Source of the DNA: Opitutales bacterium
Lineage (GTDB): Bacteria; Verrucomicrobiota; Verrucomicrobiia; Opitutales; UBA2987
Length of the DNA stretch: 64,000 nt
Reading direction: 5' to 3'
Assembly (NCBI GenBank): GCA_021772515.1
Contig: JAJFLU010000053.1
Location: 148,741-212,740, forward strand
The notes below the pieces were generated by a model. It searched no databases. It had not been told where the DNA came from and was given only the letters and a program-made list of their open reading frames with translations. The translations under genes and the position numbers were made by a program. Below are positions 25,881-34,700 of this stretch, one piece after another. Within the stretch, counting starts at the first letter, position 1, and each line of letters opens with the position of its first letter.

Positions 25881-27446
25881 TCAGGAATTTCCTGGGGTCA
25901 CGACCACGGTCCTGTCCAAAAACTCTCCCGCCTTGGCGCGCGCTTCGGTTATTGAATCCACTCCGGTAATTATTATTTCAAGCGTCCGCCGGCCTTTGAT
26001 TTTCTCTCCTCGCATGGCGGCGCCTAGTCGGTCCCCGGCTGTGCGGGACATGGGTATGACGGCTTCCCCCTGGTTATCATTCCAGACGGCGAAAAAGACA
26101 TGGGCATTGTAGCCCCGCGCGGTGAAAGTGTAGGAATCGAGGGATATTTGCAGGCCGTTTCGCTTCCAGAGGAGGGGGTCGGCTTTGTTGGAAAGCTCAA
26201 ATCCGGCCGAAGGCAGGCACACCTCAGGTCCGTGAATATCGGCGAAAGATGAAATTTTGCCCTCATCCCAGGTAAAAAAATAAACTACCCAATTTTCGTG
26301 GTCATTCTCCTGCCAATGGGCTTGGGCTCCCTCCGAGTAACGAAGAATGGATCGAATACCGGCGGGTATTTCCCCGAGTACGATATCGGGGCTGGCGCGG
26401 GGCCAATCGATGGTTGCGATGAGTGGTTCCGATGCTACTCCGGGGTGGGAATTTGCCCGTTGGTACCACCTATGGCTGGCCGGATAACTGAGAAGGCATA
26501 AGACGGCCAGTGAGATCGATTTTCTCTTACTGAGCCACTGAATCTTTGCTTTGGAGGGGTCCGGAGCCACTTCCGAGGGTTTTTTGGCGCGTTTTCTGTT
26601 AATCGCGATAGCCAACCCGAGGAGGAGTAGAAACGCAGTCAAAGATACCATGTATCCGACGGGGTCATGCCACGTTTTGGTAACGTCACCGCCGTTTGAG
26701 TAAGTTATGTAGGTGAGGAGGAAAGTTCTGGCGACATTGAGTGTTACCGAAATACCGGCGCCGAAAAGGAGTAAAATCAGTCGCAGGGAAACGGAGTATC
26801 GATACATTTCCCCCAAAAAATAGGCGGCCATGATGGTGGATTGAAATGATCGCACACCGCTGCATGCTTCTTCCACCCCGACCCATCCCGTTGCCAGTTG
26901 GATCAAATTCCCCTGCTGAATGGCGAATATCCCCAGCAAGTTCATAAAATCCACGGTGATGGCGGCCACCATTCCCATAAGATTTTGGGTGAGCTGTTGC
27001 TCGAAATGCATGGGCCAAGGCACCGCGAAAAGGAAAATGGCGAGGGCCGGAGCAAACCATTTCGCCCAGGATTTGCCTCCCCATAGAGCGAAAATTCCGA
27101 GAGTTGCCCCGTAAACCGCCAGAGCGTGAATCCAATAAACCATTCGCCAATCAGGGTTTGCCTCCCAAATTATTTTTAAGGGAAAAAGAAGTAGAGCCGT
27201 TGCCCAAATGCAGATCTGGATTGGAATCGACCACGGTTTTGCCGTTTCGGTTTCGGGACGGATCGACCATTTTAGGTAAAAGAGATAGAGGGCAATAAAC
27301 GGAACCAGATAACCGAACCGGTATCGTTCGTTGATGGACCATTCGATGCTCAAAACACGAATCAAATCCACCCAGAATATTCCGAGAATCAGGAGGTTGG
27401 CGGCGACCAGACCCAGCTTTTTCTGGTGTCTCTTACGTTTCTTCAT
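25881..27446 (-). CDS. Exosortase-EpsI fusion protein
   Basis: The 521-residue protein has about eight membrane segments. The exosortase catalytic triad is visible: Cys195 in VEEACSGVRS, Arg240 in LNVARTFLL and His260 in TWHDPVGY. After about residue 310 comes an EpsI-type domain (WVVYFFTWDEGK, HGPEVCLPSAGFEL, FFAVWNDNQGEA). Exosortases cleave PEP-CTERM-type sorting tails and co-occur with exopolysaccharide genes. The EpsI part is usually a separate protein. No protein in this window has an obvious PEP-CTERM tail, so its substrates are encoded elsewhere. It is convergent with the ligase gene. Confidence 0.88.
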   Translation of the reverse strand: MKKRKRHQKKLGLVAANLLILGIFWVDLIRVLSIEWSINERYRFGYLVPFIALYLFYLKWSIRPETETAKPWSIPIQICIWATALLLFPLKIIWEANPDWRMVYWIHALAVYGATLGIFALWGGKSWAKWFAPALAIFLFAVPWPMHFEQQLTQNLMGMVAAITVDFMNLLGIFAIQQGNLIQLATGWVGVEEACSGVRSFQSTIMAAYFLGEMYRYSVSLRLILLLFGAGISVTLNVARTFLLTYITYSNGGDVTKTWHDPVGYMVSLTAFLLLLGLAIAINRKRAKKPSEVAPDPSKAKIQWLSKRKSISLAVLCLLSYPASHRWYQRANSHPGVASEPLIATIDWPRASPDIVLGEIPAGIRSILRYSEGAQAHWQENDHENWVVYFFTWDEGKISSFADIHGPEVCLPSAGFELSNKADPLLWKRNGLQISLDSYTFTARGYNAHVFFAVWNDNQGEAVIPMSRTAGDRLGAAMRGEKIKGRRTLEIIITGVDSITEARAKAGEFLDRTVVVTPGNS

Positions 27447-27490
27447 GCAGGCTATTATCGGTTGCCAAGACTGCTTTTCAACTGTTTGGC

Positions 27491-29470
27491 TTAAATCTCG
27501 TTTGCTGCCTTGACGATGCTTTCGGGTTTCATGCCCAATTCGTCCATTACGATGTCACCCGGTGCGCTCAGGCCAAACCGATCGATTCCGACCACCATGC
27601 CCTCAAGGCCGACGTAGCGATGCCATAAGGCGGAGACTCCAGCCTCGATGGCGATTCGTTTCCGGCAGCTATTTGGCAGGACGCTCTCGCTGTAATCGGC
27701 GGATTGGCGGTCGAAACGCTCGAAACAGGGCATGGAGACGACCCGGACTCCTTGGCCCAATTCATTGGCAGCAGCCAGCGCGTGCTGTAGTTCGCTTCCG
27801 GTGGCCAAAATGATTAGTTCGAGCTCGCTCTGTTCGCGATGGGCGACATAGGCGCCTTGTCGTGCGCCATTTCGGCGTTCCGATACCGAAATCTGGTTCT
27901 GGTTGGGCACGTTTTGGCGGGTTAGAACAATGGCGGTTGGTCCCTCGGTTCTCTCCAATGCGGCGACGAAAGCGCCTGCGGTTTCCTCGGGATCCGCCGG
28001 GCGGATAACATCGAGATTGGGGACGCAGCGAAGGGAGCTAACCATTTCCACCGGTTGGTGGGTCGGGCCATCTTCGCCGACGGCCACCGAGTCGTGGGTG
28101 AAGATATAATTTACCGGTAATTTTGATAGAGCAGCGAGGCGGATTGAGGGGCGCATGTAGTCGGAAAAGGCCATAAAGGTGGCTCCGGAAGCCCGGAAAA
28201 ACCCCTCATAGGCAAAGCCGTTGAGGATCGCGGCCATGGCATGTTCGCGGATGCCGAACCAGATATTGCGGCCTGCGAAATTGTCTCTGCCGAAATCACC
28301 GCCATCTGGGATGTAGTTTTTGGTCGAACCGTAGAGATCGGCGCTCCCGCTAACGAGCAGGGGGAGGGCTTGGGCCAGATGCTGCAAGATTTTACCACCG
28401 GCGGCTCTGGTTGCGATGTTGGCATCAGAGGGGAACTCGGGAATTTCATCGAACAAACCTTGAGGGGCTTTTCCACTCAATCCGGTTTCCAACAATGCAG
28501 CCTTTTCGGGATTGGCCGACTTCCATGCGGAAAATACTTCGAGCCATTCTTCGTATTTTTTGATGAGGCCATTTTTGTGTTCGGCAAAGTAGGAACGGAC
28601 TTCATCAGAAACAAAGAACGTCTCGTCCGGCAGCCCCATCCTGCGCCGGGCTGAATCGGCGAACTTTGCGCCGCCTTCCCCGTGGGCTTTGCTCGTGCCA
28701 GCTACTTCGGGTATGCCACGACCGATTTCGGTTTTGGCGATAATCAGTTTTGGGCGACTGTTATTGGTGTTTTTGGCTTCGCCGAGGGCTGTCGCAAACG
28801 CCGTCAAGTCGTGGCCATTCACGGTTGCGACATCAAAACCGTAGGCCTCGTAACGCTTGGCGGTGTCCTCGCTTTGGGTTCTATCGGCGGGGGCGTCGAG
28901 GGTTACATCGTTGGAGTCCAGAATCAGGATGAGGTTGTCGAGTCCATTATGCCCGGCGAAGGAGCAGGCCTCGGCGGCTATGCCCTCCTGAAGGCAGCCG
29001 TCTCCGGCCAAGCAGAAGATGTGATGGTCTAAAATCGCGTGATCGGCTGTGTTGAATTTTTGCTCGGCCATTTTTGCCGAAACTGCCATGCCGACGGCGT
29101 TGCCGATCCCCTGGCCGAGGGGCCCGGTGGTGGACTCGACTCCGGGGGTTTCTCCAAATTCGGGATGGCCGGGCGTCTTGCTGTGGAGTTGGCGGAAATT
29201 GCGAATTTCCTCCATCGGCAAGTCGAAACCACTTAAATGCAGCCAGGCATAGAGAAAGATGCTACCGTGGCCTGCGGAGAGGACAAAGCGGTCGCGATTG
29301 ATCCAGCGGGGCGCATTGGGATTAATTTCAAGAGTATGTCCATAAAGGACAGCGCCCATTTCTGCGGCCCCGAGAGGAAGGCCCAAGTGACCGATACCGG
29401 CGGCATGGACGGCATCGATGGCAAGACCTCTAGCCTCGGTAGCCGCTTTTTGAAGAATTTCTGTATTCAT
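27491..29470 (-). CDS. tkt: Transketolase
   Basis: Transketolase moves two-carbon ketol units in the pentose phosphate pathway, using thiamine diphosphate. The 659-residue product has the N-terminal [13 protein letters not shown] and [15 protein letters not shown]. The ThDP motif [13 protein letters not shown] ends in NDVT. In the second domain it has [15 protein letters not shown] sequence, [32 protein letters not shown] and the C-terminal [11 protein letters not shown]. Length and blocks are normal. It is divergent from the arsR-type regulator at 29613. Confidence 0.96.
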   Translation of the reverse strand: MNTEILQKAATEARGLAIDAVHAAGIGHLGLPLGAAEMGAVLYGHTLEINPNAPRWINRDRFVLSAGHGSIFLYAWLHLSGFDLPMEEIRNFRQLHSKTPGHPEFGETPGVESTTGPLGQGIGNAVGMAVSAKMAEQKFNTADHAILDHHIFCLAGDGCLQEGIAAEACSFAGHNGLDNLILILDSNDVTLDAPADRTQSEDTAKRYEAYGFDVATVNGHDLTAFATALGEAKNTNNSRPKLIIAKTEIGRGIPEVAGTSKAHGEGGAKFADSARRRMGLPDETFFVSDEVRSYFAEHKNGLIKKYEEWLEVFSAWKSANPEKAALLETGLSGKAPQGLFDEIPEFPSDANIATRAAGGKILQHLAQALPLLVSGSADLYGSTKNYIPDGGDFGRDNFAGRNIWFGIREHAMAAILNGFAYEGFFRASGATFMAFSDYMRPSIRLAALSKLPVNYIFTHDSVAVGEDGPTHQPVEMVSSLRCVPNLDVIRPADPEETAGAFVAALERTEGPTAIVLTRQNVPNQNQISVSERRNGARQGAYVAHREQSELELIILATGSELQHALAAANELGQGVRVVSMPCFERFDRQSADYSESVLPNSCRKRIAIEAGVSALWHRYVGLEGMVVGIDRFGLSAPGDIVMDELGMKPESIVKAANEI

Positions 29471-29583
29471 AAAAATAATATCCGAGAGAGTTTAGATAGA
29501 AGCCGGGAACGCTAGATCGCCTCGTCCGACAAGGCAACCGAGAAAAAGGAGCAAACTTGAGTAAAATAGGTTGACAACCGCAA

Positions 29584-29611
29584 TTATATGTAACTAAAAA
29601 GTTACATATAA
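29584..29611. promoter_or_regulatory. Palindromic operator upstream of the ArsR-type gene
   Basis: TTATATGTAACT and AGTTACATATAA form perfect 12-base arms around an AAAA spacer, ending one base before the ATG at 29613. A TTGACA box lies at 29571-29576, so the palindrome would cover the -10 region and the start codon. That is the arrangement expected for ArsR-family autorepression. Confidence 0.65.
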
Positions 29612-29612
29612 T

Positions 29613-29951
29613 ATGAATTTAGTATTTCAAGCATTGGGTAATCGCTGTCGGCGGGAGATTCTTGATATCTTGCGAGAGCAGCCGGGCAGCAATGTCGGGG
29701 ATGTTTGTCGCTATTTCCCCCACAGCCGGATTGCTGTGATGAAGCATTTGCGGCTTCTGGAATTGGCTGGGCTAGTTATTTCTGAAAAAGTGGGACGCGA
29801 ACGAAAGCTTTTTTTCAATACCGTGCCCATCCAGATGATCTATGATCGCTGGACAACCGAGTTTAGCGCCCTGTGGGCGAGCAAATTAACAGAAATCAAA
29901 TATCGTGTGGAAGCAAAGAAAGGGTACGAGAACCTATCTCTAATTCGATGA
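29613..29951 (+). CDS. ArsR-family transcriptional regulator
   Basis: The 112-residue product is a winged-helix repressor of the type paired with SRPBCC/AHSA1 genes. It has FQALGNRCRREILDILREQ, a recognition region SRIAVMKHLRLLELAGLV and the wing SEKVGRERKLFFN. No metal-binding cysteine pair is evident, so it probably does not sense arsenic. Its last eight or so codons (ENLSLIR) lie inside repeat copy 1, so the original C-terminus has been replaced by element sequence. The companion SRPBCC gene is on the far side of the repeat. Confidence 0.85.
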   Translation: MNLVFQALGNRCRREILDILREQPGSNVGDVCRYFPHSRIAVMKHLRLLELAGLVISEKVGRERKLFFNTVPIQMIYDRWTTEFSALWASKLTEIKYRVEAKKGYENLSLIR

Positions 29952-30201
29952 TGATGCAAAGAGCAATTATGTGCTTGGAGCAAGGCGCGACGGGGCTTGC
30001 AGGGTTGGAAGCCCTGCTGTCCTGTCGGAACGCTGCTCAAACTTATAATTGCCTCTGTCCGAACGATTTGTGCGGCACGGTAGCATCTGCGGCGTTGGTT
30101 TGCACCCGAAGGGCGTCGAGCCCGTCGGGAGACAAATCCGCCTGGCATCTGCCACCGTGGCGCTACAAACATCATTCATCCGCGAATCTGAGATAGGTTC
30201 C
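29929..30201 (+). repeat. Palindromic dispersed repeat, copy 1
   Basis: This 273-base element is one of three related copies in the window. Its ends (AGAACCTATCTC...GAGATAGGTTCC) are complementary. Two internal palindromic halves follow: AGAGCAATTATG pairs with CATAATTGCCTCT, and TTTGT...GGCGC pairs with GCGCTACAAA through nested stems. It sits between the ArsR-type gene and its SRPBCC partner. Unlike copies 2 and 3 it is not flanked by TA at both ends, so it is probably older or has decayed. Confidence 0.88.
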
Positions 30202-30204
30202 AGC

Positions 30205-30720
30205 ATGGAAACCGTGAAAACCGTTTATAAAATATTTATCAAAGGCCGCATCAAGGATGTTTGGCGTGAGATTACGAGGACGAATGAGCCGCTGCCATTT
30301 TTCTTCAATTCGAGCATGCACACGACGGAACTGGGCGAAGGGGCGCCACTGCGGATGCGGACTCCGAGTGGAAAGTACACCGGTGTTGTAGGGGAAGTGT
30401 TGGAATTTGACCCGCCGCATAGGTTTTCACATACCTTTAAATTTACGCAGTTGGATGACCCCTACTGCAAAGTCACTTATGAACTCAAGGAAGTGAGCGG
30501 AGGCGTTGATTTCACTTTGATATCCGAGGATCTTGTGCCAGGCAGCAAGACCGAGAAATACATGAAGCAAGGCGAGGAGATCATCGGCACTACGCTCAAG
30601 GCATTGGTGGAAAAAAGGCCATTACCCGTTAAATCCCGTTTCATCCTTCTGATGTGCAAATGGACGGAGTTCATGACACCAAAAAAGTCATTGACCACCA
30701 ACTGGCCACTGAACAAATAG
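30205..30720 (+). CDS. SRPBCC (AHSA1-like) domain protein
   Basis: The 171-residue product is a START-like/AHSA1 fold. It begins KTVYKIFIKGRIKDVWREIT, followed by the ligand-cavity strands GAPLRMRTPSGKYTGVVGEVLEFDPPHRFSHTF and a C-terminal helix. Such proteins bind small hydrophobic ligands, and the exact role is unknown. An open frame extends upstream to 30049 through the repeat, but homology begins at the ATG 4 bases after the element. The ribosome-binding site (GATAGG) must therefore come from repeat copy 1. Its stop codon overlaps the left inverted repeat of the RAYT element. Confidence 0.8.
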   Translation: METVKTVYKIFIKGRIKDVWREITRTNEPLPFFFNSSMHTTELGEGAPLRMRTPSGKYTGVVGEVLEFDPPHRFSHTFKFTQLDDPYCKVTYELKEVSGGVDFTLISEDLVPGSKTEKYMKQGEEIIGTTLKALVEKRPLPVKSRFILLMCKWTEFMTPKKSLTTNWPLNK

Positions 30721-31752
30721 GGTCAGTCCAATACTATTGAAGTAATTTCTTGAAAATATCTAAATCGCCGCGTTGACCTCGTTGCATTTCATGGACGTAT
30801 CGGCTCACGCTTTCTGCCCGGCCCATGTTCAATCTTTCAGCAATCCAAGCGTTTCGTGCCGTAAATCGTTTGCGGAGGACACAAGCGATGGAAACTTTCC
30901 ATTGTGCGGACTTTTTTTCGGAGAGAACATCTGTTTCGCCTTTTTGCAAAAGTCGGAGGCAATGTTCTACGAAACGCTCCCATTGAAGGACGCGCAATTC
31001 TCCAGTCTCTTTTTCAACCAGCACTAAATTATTTTTCTCAAGGCTTTCTAAGATCGATTTTTTGAATGCCTGTGTTCCCAATGCCCAGCCTTTGCTCATC
31101 CGTTCGAATTTCATTTCTTTACGCGCAAGCTCATTCTCTTGCAGCCAATCCAAAAACTGTTGGTATTTAATCCTACCCTTGGGCGTGTCTTTCAAACCAC
31201 CGGCTGCGTCTAAAAAAAGGCTTACGGAAAAATTACTCCAGCGCTGGCGTGGATGCACCAATTGCCAAAAACTGCTCCAGCGATAGAGACTTAAATTCTC
31301 TGTTTTCACCATGTGGGCTCTTACTGGATTCAGATGGATGTAGTGGCAGAGAGGGCCCATGCCGTCATTTTCCACCAACAAGCTTTTGTAGCGACCCTGG
31401 AAAACATGTCCATTTTCTCCTCGAAAACGGTTAAATCGATTTGCGAAAGTGCTCTGCAACCAGCGCATGCCATCCACCAGATTACCCTGAGGTGTTTCCA
31501 AGGCCAAGTGGTAGTGATTGCTCATTAAACAGTAACCATGCAACTTCCAATCACACCTTTCGGACACCTCTTTCATGCAACTTAGAAAACTCCACTTGGA
31601 TCCATCGTCCTCAAAAATTACCGTCCGGTAGTTTCCACGGCCCATAATATGATAACAAGCTCCCTCATATTCAATTCTCAGCTTTCGTGCCATAATCGTT
31701 CAGGTTGTTTGAACTAAGGTCTACTTATAATACAAAAATATTGGACTGACCC
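30720..31752 (-). mobile_element. RAYT element bounded by 14-base inverted repeats
   Basis: GGGTCAGTCCAATA at 30720-30733 is exactly inverted as TATTGGACTGACCC at 31739-31752. The two copies bracket the Y1 transposase gene with no other gene between. The left repeat starts in the SRPBCC stop codon, and the right one lies 46 bases before the transposase ATG. This defines a compact 1033-base unit. Whether it is mobile or a fixed RAYT-with-REP arrangement cannot be told from one copy. Confidence 0.7.
30734..31693 (-). CDS. REP-associated tyrosine transposase (RAYT, Y1/HUH)
   Basis: The 319-residue product matches the TnpA_REP branch of IS200-like transposases. It starts MARKLRIEYEGACYHIMGRGN. 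The HUH metal motif appears as MSNHYHLALETP (about residues 58-69), then FANRFNRFRGENGHVFQGRYKS, and YIHLNPVRAHMV follows. A C-terminal extension of about 140 residues includes an HTH-like stretch (FTARNAWIAERLNMGRAESVSRYV), which is DnaA/HTH-like in some RAYTs. These single-copy enzymes nick DNA through a tyrosine and are linked to REP palindromes. All core motifs appear intact. Confidence 0.9.
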   Translation of the reverse strand: MARKLRIEYEGACYHIMGRGNYRTVIFEDDGSKWSFLSCMKEVSERCDWKLHGYCLMSNHYHLALETPQGNLVDGMRWLQSTFANRFNRFRGENGHVFQGRYKSLLVENDGMGPLCHYIHLNPVRAHMVKTENLSLYRWSSFWQLVHPRQRWSNFSVSLFLDAAGGLKDTPKGRIKYQQFLDWLQENELARKEMKFERMSKGWALGTQAFKKSILESLEKNNLVLVEKETGELRVLQWERFVEHCLRLLQKGETDVLSEKKSAQWKVSIACVLRKRFTARNAWIAERLNMGRAESVSRYVHEMQRGQRGDLDIFKKLLQ

Positions 31753-31797
31753 TTTTTAGAGTGGTTGGTTGAGGATGCCTTTGCGGTTTGATTGTGC

Positions 31798-34700
31798 TTA
31801 CATTTGTCGGGGGGTCACTACCACTCGGAAGAATTGCTGATCGGTGTTGGGAGCCAGCTCGAAAAGGAGGTGAACATCATCGAATTCCGAGCCTCCGGGC
31901 GTGATTTGGGCGCTGTCTGGAATTTGGGTGGTCCAGCTTCCCGGCGAGAGGTCTGGAGACGATTCGTAGGTGTAAATTACATCGATGGCATTGGGGATGC
32001 GCTGGTGGTCCACATTTAGTGTGGTTCCGTCCAAGAAGAATGTCGGTAAACCTAATCGGTTGGTGGCTAGAGGCGGCATGCCGAATGCATAGGCGAGCAG
32101 ATTGGATACGCCGTTACCGCCGGGATCGTCATTCATGCCGCGTTGGTTGGTGTCGGCGATTTTGTCCACCGCCCATTGATCGAAGGTGTTCAATGTGAAG
32201 AGGAAAATTTTGCCGGAATCGGTTCCGTTGGTGTCGTCTCCCGGAGAACTGACGAGAAAGTCGTTTGTGCCGAAGGAAGCCGCCGAGACACCGAAGATAT
32301 CGCCGATGGTGGGATTTGGATTGGTAAATGTTGCCAGTAGATTGCCATCGAGGTCGAAGAGATAGGCTCTTCCGGCTAGGGTCGGTGGGATGGCTCCGTC
32401 AAATTCCTGAACGGCGCTAATCAGGATCAACTCCGTTCCAATAGGTGTGATGGTGGTTCCGAATCCTTCACCAGGGGCGTCCTGTGGGTTTGCCAAGGTT
32501 TGCAGCAAATTACCTGCTTGGTCGAAAATGTAGGCTTTTCCGCCAGTGCCTGCCTGGGGAGCGCCGACTATCAGATTACCCGCCTGAGAAGCAACCTCCA
32601 GTCCAAAACGGTCGCTAGCGACTGGCGCTGGGTTGACAATTTCGGTGAGTGATTGGTCTGTGTTATCATATAAAAATGCGCTGCCGGGCTGGTTTGTGCC
32701 TTCATCAAGTTCCCCTCGCGGAACTCCTATGAGGAGGAGGTCGGCGCTCACTGCGGCGAGGCGGAGGCCGAATTGGTCGCCAGAAGCAGGGTTGGGATGA
32801 CGGATTGTGGGATTGGTTGCATCGGGGGTTCCGGTGGCATCGAAGAGGTAAACCGAGCCGGAATTATTGAGGGTAGCGGTGTTGTCCAAGTCCGCACCGA
32901 TGGCGATCAAATTTGGCCCCATGACCGCCGTCGAAATACCGAAGGCGTCATCAAATTCCGGTTCGGGGTTTTCGATGGCCAAATCGGTTACACCGGTGGT
33001 TACATTGATGAAAAATACGGCTCCTGCTCCCGCTACCGTGTTGACGGTGACGCTCTCAGAACCGAGGAGGATATTATCGGCGTCCAGAGCCGCCAGGGAA
33101 CTATTTCCGAAAGGCCCACCGGCTGGGGTCAATGCTTTGAGAAAACCGGTGGTTCTGTTGAAGACCTTGACGTCGCCCGCTTCAGTGCCGGTGGCAAAAT
33201 TGTTTGCATCGAGAGCGACAATTCCGAGTCCAAAGAAATCTCCCGCCGCCGGTACGTCCAAGGTAAACATATCAGAGGGCTGAGAGGAGAAAGGCGCAGT
33301 GTCATCGGGATCGCCGACTACGGGAATGCCTCTGCTGGTGCTCCAGAAGCTATTGTAAGTGAAGCCTTCCTGGTCCCTGAACTGGATGTCGACACTGTTC
33401 ACATCGTTCCAGGAAATACCGTTTGCGGTCAGGTCCACGCTGGTAGTGCCTGATGGCAGTCCGTTAAGTTGAACAAAGGAGTCGAAAGTGAGGACAGACA
33501 TACGAAATTGTATATCGACGGGGGTGAAATCGAGGGGCTCGGCATTTCCTGTTTGGGGATCATTATAGACCCACGAGACGTTCAGAATAAATCCACTGGT
33601 GTCCAGTGTGACGGTGGGAACGATTACTCGGTTGTGTGCGCTGGCGGTCGTGGTATCGGCATTGAGGGTAAAATCCTGGGCCTGGAAAGTTGCCGTGTAT
33701 GTACCCGATGAGGGGTAGAGTGAACTCGCGAAATCAACGGTGGGGGAATTGGCGAAAATATCCTGGCCGAAGAAATTCACGAATGCGGCGGGAGTGTTGT
33801 TGAGGTCCGCTCCCGTGGGATCTGAGAAAACGATTTCACTTACATCGGGCAAAGAGGTTCCGAGGGTGTGGAATTGCAGGTTGTAACCCAATGGGACGGG
33901 ATAGGTAATCGTCTCCAAATCGACGGTGGTTCCGGCTGGCGCCGCGAACATGGTTGGAGTGTTGGGGAAAAATAGCATGTTCAACGGAGGTTCGAGGGCA
34001 AAGACTGAGTTTCTGTAGGAATTGCCATCGAAATCGTTGTAGCTGAAATGAAATTGAGCCACATCAGCCGCATTTATTGCTGGATTGAGTGTGCTGAGGT
34101 CGATGGTTGTGGTTGGTGTTTGGCCAAAAGCCTCGTGGAGCACGGCCCCGTTATTGTCAAAAACACTGTAGAATATCTCCTTGATGAAACTGGTGTCGGT
34201 TGGCGTGGCACCGTCGGGCAGCTTGTAGGCGAGAGTGAAACTGTCCACGGTAGTGTCATCACCGGCGAGGTGAAAAGTGGGTACGGCAACCAGTTGGTGG
34301 GTGAGGGCTGTGAGGACATCGAACGTTCTGGTGGTATCGAGGTTGCCGCCAATGGTTACGGAGTATGTGTCGGCACCGGAGGGCATTGTGGGTGTGGCCA
34401 CCAGTGAGGATGGGTAAAACCCAAATCCAATGGTACCCGAAGGGGGGCCGAAGAAGGAGTCGGCGGCGAGGTTGGTGACGTTCGAACCGGCGGGTCCATC
34501 GAAAGTGACCGTAGAAAAAGCGGGGAAGTTTGCGCCATCGTCCTCGAAACCGAAATTGAGGTTATAGGAGGTAAACAGCGGAAAGAGAAACTCCGCAGTG
34601 GATTGGAGGCTACCTGAAGTTCCCGTGAATTGGCCGAAAAATCCATCGTTGACGATGAAATCGAGGTTTAGTTTTTTAAAATCACCCACCTTTAAACAGG

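Noticed and set aside
29607..29612. A perfect TATAAT box before the ArsR-type ATG
   Set aside because: Transcription from it would begin after the start codon at 29613, so it cannot serve that gene as annotated.
29873..30196. An 82+ codon frame (CLEQGATGLAGLEA...) open in all three repeat copies, with indels in multiples of three
   Set aside because: Between copies 1 and 2, changes fall about equally or more on first and second codon positions (roughly 8, 4 and 5 at positions 1, 2 and 3). Other frames and the minus strand are also open. This indicates constraint on DNA/RNA pairing or composition, not on protein.
30049..30204. N-terminal extension of the SRPBCC protein
   Set aside because: These codons lie inside repeat copy 1 and do not match the family. 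The ATG at 30205 fits the domain start.
31798..31900. A possible PEP-CTERM sorting tail on the LRR giant, because an exosortase is nearby
   Set aside because: The C-terminus ends in a beta-strand type sequence (FFRVVVTPRQM) without a Pro-Glu-Pro motif, hydrophobic helix and basic tail.
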